This document shows positions 59,324 to 64,000 of a DNA stretch of 64,000 nucleotides, piece by piece. The translations under genes were made by a program, and so were the position numbers. Position 1 is the first letter of the stretch. Each line of letters opens with the position of its first letter. The notes under the pieces were generated by a model that saw only the letters and a program-made list of their open reading frames with translations, was not told the origin of the DNA and ran no database searches. This DNA comes from Pseudomonas gingeri (GTDB lineage Bacteria > Pseudomonadota > Gammaproteobacteria > Pseudomonadales > Pseudomonadaceae): the NCBI RefSeq assembly GCF_013386165.1, contig NZ_JACAOS010000033.1, positions 1 through 64,000 of the forward strand. The letters are read 5' to 3'.

Positions 59324-61489
59324 ATGAGCAGGTTTTACCGGACGTCCCCAACGGGAGGGTCCGCCCCGCGGTTCGCGCTCAACCTCCTGACCCTCGGCCT
59401 GCTGACCGCTACCGGCCTGCCGACGGCCCGCGCCGCCACCGAACTGGCGCCAGTCAGCGTGGTCGGCGAGAGCGACGCCGGCTACAACGCCAGTAGCGCC
59501 TCGGTCGGCGGTTTCGACGCCGCGCCCTTGCTCGACACACCCGCGTCGATTTCGGTGGTCACTGAATCCTTGATCAAGGATCAGCAGGCGCGCCTGCTCA
59601 GCGACGTGTTGCGCAACGATGCCTCGGTGGGCGACAGCTATGCGCCGGTCGGCTACTACGAAAACTTCGTGGTGCGCGGCTTCTCGCTGAACGCCGCCAA
59701 CAGTTACCGGATCAACGGCCGCAGCATCACCGGCGAACAGAACGTCGGGCTGGAAAACAAACAGCAGGTGGAGTTGCTCAAGGGACTGGCCGGGCTGGAA
59801 AGCGGCGTCAGCGAACCCGGCGGGCTGGTCAATTACGTGACCAAGCGTCCGGCGACAGTGCGCTCGGTCACCATTTCCACCGATGACCGTGGCAGCGGTT
59901 ACCTGGCCGCCGACGTCGGCGACTGGTTCGGCGCCGAGCAGCAACTGGGCCTGCGGGCCAACGTCGCCCATGAAGATATCCAGTCCTACGTCGAACACAC
60001 CAACGGCCAGCGCGATTTCGCTTCCCTGGCCCTCGACTGGAATATCAACCCCGATGCCGTCCTGCAACTGGATGCCGAATACCAGACCAAGCAGCAACGC
60101 TCGGCCCCCGGCTATCAGTTGCTCGGCGGCACCGAACTGCCCCACGACGCCTCGCCGAGACGGCTGCTGGGCTACCAGAGCGGCTCACCACCAGTCACCA
60201 ATGACTCGCTGAACCTCAACGGCCTGTTCGAATACCACTTCAACGATCGCTGGAAAGGCAGCCTCAGCGCCTCCCGCAGCCGTGTGGTGATCGACGACTA
60301 CAGTTCGTTCGCCTGGGGCTCCGCGAACGGGACCTACAACCACTTCAGTCCCGAGGGCGGCTACGATATCTACGACTATCGCAGCCCTGACGAAACCCAT
60401 CGCAACGATGAGCTCCAGGCCTCCCTCAATGGTCGGTTCGACACCGGCTTCCTGGGCCATGAGCTGACCCTGGGGACCAGCGCCTTCCGCCGTATAGTCG
60501 ACCAGCACGATCCGATCAACCAGCAGATCGGCAGCGGCAATATCGACAGCGACCCGGCACAGTTCCCGCGCTACGACGGTCCGATCGGACCCTCCTATCG
60601 ACACCTGGACAGTCGCCAGTACGGGTTGTTCTTCAACGACCGGATCAGCCTGAACGAGCAGTGGCAGACCCTCCTCGGCGGACGTGAAGTGCGCCTCGAC
60701 GAAAGAACCTTCGACCAACAGGGTTCGACCACCCGGCATACCCAGGAATATGTGTTCCTGCCTTCGGCGGCCCTGATCTACAAACCCGTCGACAACCTGT
60801 CGCTCTACACCCGCTACAGCAAAGGCCTGTCCCTGGGTGGCGAAGCACCGTGGTTCGCCAGCAATGCCTTTGAAATCCTCGCGCCGACGGTATCGCGGCA
60901 GATCGAGGCCGGGGTCAAGTACGACTGGCAACGAATCAGCCTGGCCGCAGCATTGTTCCAGATCCGCCAGGCCTACCAATACTCCAAGCCCAATGACGAC
61001 GGTTCCTTCACCTTCACCCAACAGGGCGAGCAGAAGAACACCGGGCTGGAGCTCTCGGCCAATGGCTGGGCAACCCAGCGCCTGCAGATCGCGGCCAGCG
61101 TCGCGGCCATTCAGGCACGGGTCACCGGCAGCGGCACGCCATCCTATGAAGGGCACCAGGCGATCAACATCCCACGGCTGCGCGCCAGCCTCTCCGGCGA
61201 CTACGCCCTGCCCTGGCTCGATGGCCTGGCGTTGCTCGGCGGGGTTCAATACAGTGGCAGCAAATACGCCAATCACGAAGGTTCGGTGGCCACCAGTGCC
61301 TACGCCATCTTCAATGCCGGCAGCCGCTACAGCACCCGTATCGAAGGCTACGACACCGTCTTCCGTCTGACCGTGGACAACCTGTTCGACAAGCGTTACT
61401 GGCGTGATGCCGGTGAATACGAAGGCGACGGCTACCTGTTCCAGGGCGCCCCGTTGACCGCACGACTGAGCGCATCGATCAATTTCTGA
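59324..61489 (+). CDS. TonB-dependent outer-membrane receptor
   Basis: 721 residues from MSRFYRTSPTGG at 59324, with AAGGAG 8 nt upstream. The signal peptide ends near ARAATE. The plug domain contains LDTPASISVVTESLIKDQQA, VVRGFSLNAANSYRINGRSI and LLKGLAGLESGVSEPGGLVN, all typical of siderophore-type receptors. The 22-strand barrel ends in a C-terminal Phe (LSASINF). The next gene, 36 nt on, encodes a PnuC-type transporter, so the ligand may be a vitamin or nucleoside-like compound, not an iron complex. The ligand is not proven. Confidence 0.9.
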   Translation: MSRFYRTSPTGGSAPRFALNLLTLGLLTATGLPTARAATELAPVSVVGESDAGYNASSASVGGFDAAPLLDTPASISVVTESLIKDQQARLLSDVLRNDASVGDSYAPVGYYENFVVRGFSLNAANSYRINGRSITGEQNVGLENKQQVELLKGLAGLESGVSEPGGLVNYVTKRPATVRSVTISTDDRGSGYLAADVGDWFGAEQQLGLRANVAHEDIQSYVEHTNGQRDFASLALDWNINPDAVLQLDAEYQTKQQRSAPGYQLLGGTELPHDASPRRLLGYQSGSPPVTNDSLNLNGLFEYHFNDRWKGSLSASRSRVVIDDYSSFAWGSANGTYNHFSPEGGYDIYDYRSPDETHRNDELQASLNGRFDTGFLGHELTLGTSAFRRIVDQHDPINQQIGSGNIDSDPAQFPRYDGPIGPSYRHLDSRQYGLFFNDRISLNEQWQTLLGGREVRLDERTFDQQGSTTRHTQEYVFLPSAALIYKPVDNLSLYTRYSKGLSLGGEAPWFASNAFEILAPTVSRQIEAGVKYDWQRISLAAALFQIRQAYQYSKPNDDGSFTFTQQGEQKNTGLELSANGWATQRLQIAASVAAIQARVTGSGTPSYEGHQAINIPRLRASLSGDYALPWLDGLALLGGVQYSGSKYANHEGSVATSAYAIFNAGSRYSTRIEGYDTVFRLTVDNLFDKRYWRDAGEYEGDGYLFQGAPLTARLSASINF

Positions 61490-61525
61490 TTGCCTGCCCC
61501 TACTGTTTCCGTTGAGGAACCTTGC

Positions 61526-62128
61526 ATGTCCACCCTTGAAATCATCGCTGTCCTGGTCAATGTCCTTGGCGTCTGGCTGACCGCCCGACGCATTCGCTGG
61601 TGCTGGCCGGTCGGCGTCGTTGCCGTGCTCTTGTACGCCTGGATTTTCTACGATGCCAAGCTGTATTCCGACACCTTGCTGCAAGGCATTTTCGCCGTGC
61701 TGCAGGGTTATGGCTGGTGGCGCTGGAGCCAGGGCGGGCTCAGCGACGGCAAGGTCCATGTTGCCCGGTTGTCCTTGCGCGAAGGCCTCCTCGGCCTGTT
61801 CAGCGGCGCCGTGGGCGCGGTGCTGCTGGGCGGCCTGATGGCCCACTTTACCGACGCGGAGGTGCCTTGGGTCGACGCCTCGCTCACCGCCTTCAGCCTG
61901 GTGGCCAGCGTCTGGGCGGCACGCAAATATGTCGCCAGTTGGTGGCTGTGGATCGTGCTGGACGTGATCTACGTCGGCCTGTTCCTGTTCAAGGACCTGC
62001 AACTGACGGCGGCGCTCTACGCCGGCTTCGTGGTACTGGCGATCTATGGTCTGCGGGCCTGGCAACAGGACCTGAAGTCCCAGGAGCGGCAGCCCTTCCC
62101 GGGGTCGAGCGGCGAGCTGATTCGTTAG
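61526..62128 (+). CDS. PnuC-family vitamin/nicotinamide riboside transporter
   Basis: 200 residues from MSTLEIIAVLVNVLGVWLTA at 61526, with GAGGA 8 nt upstream. About seven membrane spans. The PnuC hallmarks are NVLGVWLTARRIRWCWPVGV, QGIFAVLQGYGWWRW and the C-terminal SWWLWIVLDVIYVGLFLFKD. The family moves nicotinamide riboside (PnuC), thiamine (PnuT) or riboflavin (PnuX) by facilitated diffusion, driven by phosphorylation inside the cell. The gene follows a TonB-dependent receptor, forming an outer-plus-inner membrane import pair. No kinase gene is next to it to reveal the substrate. Confidence 0.92.
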   Translation: MSTLEIIAVLVNVLGVWLTARRIRWCWPVGVVAVLLYAWIFYDAKLYSDTLLQGIFAVLQGYGWWRWSQGGLSDGKVHVARLSLREGLLGLFSGAVGAVLLGGLMAHFTDAEVPWVDASLTAFSLVASVWAARKYVASWWLWIVLDVIYVGLFLFKDLQLTAALYAGFVVLAIYGLRAWQQDLKSQERQPFPGSSGELIR

Positions 62129-62146
62129 TCTAGGCGTCTGACCCGC

Positions 62147-62167
62147 GGCGCCTGCCCACCAGGCGCC
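62147..62167 (+). terminator. Possible terminator hairpin after the PnuC gene
   Basis: GGCGCCTG, loop CCCAC, CAGGCGCC: a perfect 8-bp GC-rich stem 18 nt after the stop. There is no T-run, so intrinsic termination is doubtful. Confidence 0.4.
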
Positions 62168-62300
62168 CAAGCCCCTCGATCACGGGTCCTCGACCCCCTG
62201 GACAACCACGATTTGATCGGTTGGCGACGCCCTAAAGTTTCATGTGTCATGGTCGATACACTCCTGTACATAGAATAATTTTCTTGATTCAGGAGGTTCC

Positions 62301-63890
62301 ATGACAGGGATATCGTCGATTACTGCCGTGACGCTGACCCCTTCTCAGCTTGTTGCCAATCTGCCCGCCGGCCAACAGACCGCCAACACCACCGCTGCCG
62401 TTTCCTCACCGGCCTCGAGCGTGATACTCGGCCAGAACAATGTGGTCGGGATCAGTACCTACAATGCCCGTGGAGCCTTGCCTAACGCCGCACTGCAACC
62501 GGCCTGGGAAGGCAGTCCGCTGGACCGGGTGTCGTTCACGATGGGCGGCAACCTCGCCAGCAAGTCCAACTCCGCCCGCTTTGCCGGCCTGGGTGCGGCG
62601 TTGCTGACGCAGTTGGCCGAGGGCAAGAAAAACATCTCGCAATCGGTTGTCCAGCAGTCCGGCAGCAAACCGCTCAACGCCGCCGAGCTTTCGGCCGCGC
62701 AAGCCAAGCTGCACAGCGACAATGTCGACAGCGCGATCACCCTGACCCTCAAGACCGCCAGCGGTAAAACCGTGACCTTGAGCCTGTCGAACCAGGACAC
62801 GGGAATGGCCGTACAGGCCCAGGTAGAGGGCGGCGACCTCACGGATCAAGAGAGTGCGGCCCTGGCCAAGATGGCCAAGGGTTTCCAGTCCGCGATCGAC
62901 GGTTTGACCGCCGAGCCACCTCAGCTGAAGCTGGATGCCCTGACCCAGTTCGATTCGAAGGTATTTTCCTCGGTCGACCTGAACACCAAGCTCAAGATTG
63001 ACGACAACAACACCCAGACCCTGGTGTTCCACGCCGACAACCAGCAACGCTCGGTGAAAATGAGCGGCCCTTCGGGTGATCTGCAACTGTCCGTGGACCT
63101 GAAGAACCAGGCGATTCTCGGCAATGCCAGCCAACAGGCCAAGGCGCTGCAAAGCTACCTCAAGCAGATCGATGCCGCCGCCGCTCGGGGTCACGCCGAC
63201 CGCGATATGATGTCGATGTTCAAGGATGCGTTCTCCTCCCTGAACAGCAACTATCCCGCCACCCGGGCAACCTCCACGCCGGCAACCGTCAATCCACTTG
63301 CACCGACCAATCTCGACCGCAACCTGTTGACCGGCTTGGCGGACTTCTCCGCGTCGATGACGCAGAAAAGCGAGGCAAGCAACCCGATGCGTCCCCTCGA
63401 GCGGGATACCTTTGCTTACAACGTGTCCCAAACCACTCAACTCAAGGGCAGCGATCCGCAGAACCGCTCCATTGAGCAGCACCAGCAATCGAGCCTGAAC
63501 GCCAGCTTTCACCAGTCACTGTCCGGCCAAAAGCTGCGGCTGACCACCAATGCCGATTCGCAGAACTACCTGTTCTACCAGATCGCCGACACCGCCGACA
63601 GCCAGACCAGCATCGGTTACAAAGACGGTGAATTGACCAATGCGTCGGTGACCCAGTCGGCCAGCCAATCCACCCATATTGCCAAATACGTGATGGGCCG
63701 CCTGGTGGATCAGACATCGACACCGGTCAACACATCGAAAACCCAGAGTTTCCTGGACGTGCTGGAAAGGAGCCTGCACCCCGACCAGGATGACAAGACG
63801 TCAACAGGCGCTGCGCGCTTGAAAGAACTCCTGGCTGGCCTTCAGGACAAGGTACTGCTGGATTCGTACCCGAAAAAGCTCAACAGCTGA
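62301..63890 (+). CDS. Uncharacterised 529-residue protein
   Basis: A strong AGGAGG lies 5 nt before the ATG. There is no cleavable signal or membrane span. The protein is polar and rich in Ser, Gln, Asn, Ala and Thr, with no Cys and a low-complexity N-terminus. A central part (~140-240) looks like beta-strands (ITLTLKTASGKTVTLSLSNQ). The second half has long Gln/Ser-rich stretches. The composition recalls secreted or flagellar-hook-type proteins of pseudomonads, but I recognise no domain. Coding is supported by the start site and normal codon use. It stands alone after the PnuC gene. Confidence 0.75.
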   Translation: MTGISSITAVTLTPSQLVANLPAGQQTANTTAAVSSPASSVILGQNNVVGISTYNARGALPNAALQPAWEGSPLDRVSFTMGGNLASKSNSARFAGLGAALLTQLAEGKKNISQSVVQQSGSKPLNAAELSAAQAKLHSDNVDSAITLTLKTASGKTVTLSLSNQDTGMAVQAQVEGGDLTDQESAALAKMAKGFQSAIDGLTAEPPQLKLDALTQFDSKVFSSVDLNTKLKIDDNNTQTLVFHADNQQRSVKMSGPSGDLQLSVDLKNQAILGNASQQAKALQSYLKQIDAAAARGHADRDMMSMFKDAFSSLNSNYPATRATSTPATVNPLAPTNLDRNLLTGLADFSASMTQKSEASNPMRPLERDTFAYNVSQTTQLKGSDPQNRSIEQHQQSSLNASFHQSLSGQKLRLTTNADSQNYLFYQIADTADSQTSIGYKDGELTNASVTQSASQSTHIAKYVMGRLVDQTSTPVNTSKTQSFLDVLERSLHPDQDDKTSTGAARLKELLAGLQDKVLLDSYPKKLNS

Positions 63891-63973
63891 CCCTGACAGT
63901 TCGTCGGTTCGCTGCCGCGCTTAGTGGTAAGGTTGGCGCATAGATATCGCCCCCTTAACCCGGATAGACGAAT

Positions 63974-64000
63974 ATGAAAAAATTCACATTCAAAGCGGCC
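63974..64000 (+). CDS. Start of a further gene, truncated by the window edge
   Basis: ATG at 63974 begins MKKFTFKAA, which looks like the positively charged start of a signal peptide. GGATAG lies about 9 nt upstream. Only nine codons are visible, so the product cannot be named. Confidence 0.45.

Overview
The window reads as a chromosome segment of a Pseudomonas of the fluorescens group. The reasons are high GC, the Pseudomonas-type REP pair at 27091-27191, a syringomycin-family lipopeptide synthetase, a Pseudomonas-style two-partner secretion exoprotein and a DUF6124/DUF3077-type small protein. No rRNA, tRNA, CRISPR array or insertion sequence was found.

Region 1 (1-24322) holds two colinear NRPS genes that overlap by 8 nt; the first runs off the left edge. 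Reading the adenylation pockets by eye gives Dab(partial)-Gly-Hse-Dab-Thr-Thr-X, followed by a terminal C-T-TE module with no adenylation domain. This order matches positions 2-9 of the syringotoxin/nunamycin type of lipononadepsipeptide (Ser-Dab-Gly-Hse-Orn/Dab-aThr-Dhb-OHAsp-ClThr). In that family the last carrier domain is loaded in trans with chlorothreonine by SyrB1/SyrB2/SyrC-type enzymes, which are not in this window. Dual E/C condensation domains sit after Dab2, Hse4 and Thr7; the one after Dab2 has a degraded signature. One extra condensation-like domain precedes the Thr6 adenylation domain. Downstream come a LuxR-type regulator (24606-25433), translationally coupled to an outer-membrane efflux lipoprotein (25433-26851), and a DUF2158-like small protein.

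Region 2 (27219-32039) is a catabolic-looking block on the minus strand: thiolase, acyl-CoA ligase and an MHS-type MFS transporter. It diverges from a PAS-LuxR regulator across a perfect 18-bp palindrome. Region 3 (32214-38663) is a TetR regulator convergent with a three-gene RND efflux operon (membrane fusion protein, RND pump, outer-membrane factor). The pump gene carries a TAA in place of a conserved Tyr codon close to its 3' end. A perfect 10+4+10 inverted repeat lies upstream of the operon.

Region 4 (39257-46606) contains single genes and pairs: a KGG-repeat stress protein, a ClpP-like serine protease, a LysR regulator divergent from an MFS pump, a periplasmic M20 carboxypeptidase, a DoxX-like membrane protein, an NAD(P)-binding oxidoreductase divergent from an HxlR regulator, and a SAM methyltransferase.

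Region 5 (46872-59030, minus strand) is a contact-dependent-inhibition/FhaB-like exoprotein of about 3640 residues with a C-terminal toxin-like tip. A small immunity candidate follows, then a DUF6124 protein behind a structured leader. No TpsB/CdiB transporter gene is adjacent. Region 6 (59324-64000) holds a TonB-dependent receptor paired with a PnuC-type vitamin transporter, an unrecognised 529-residue protein, and the start of another gene at the right edge.
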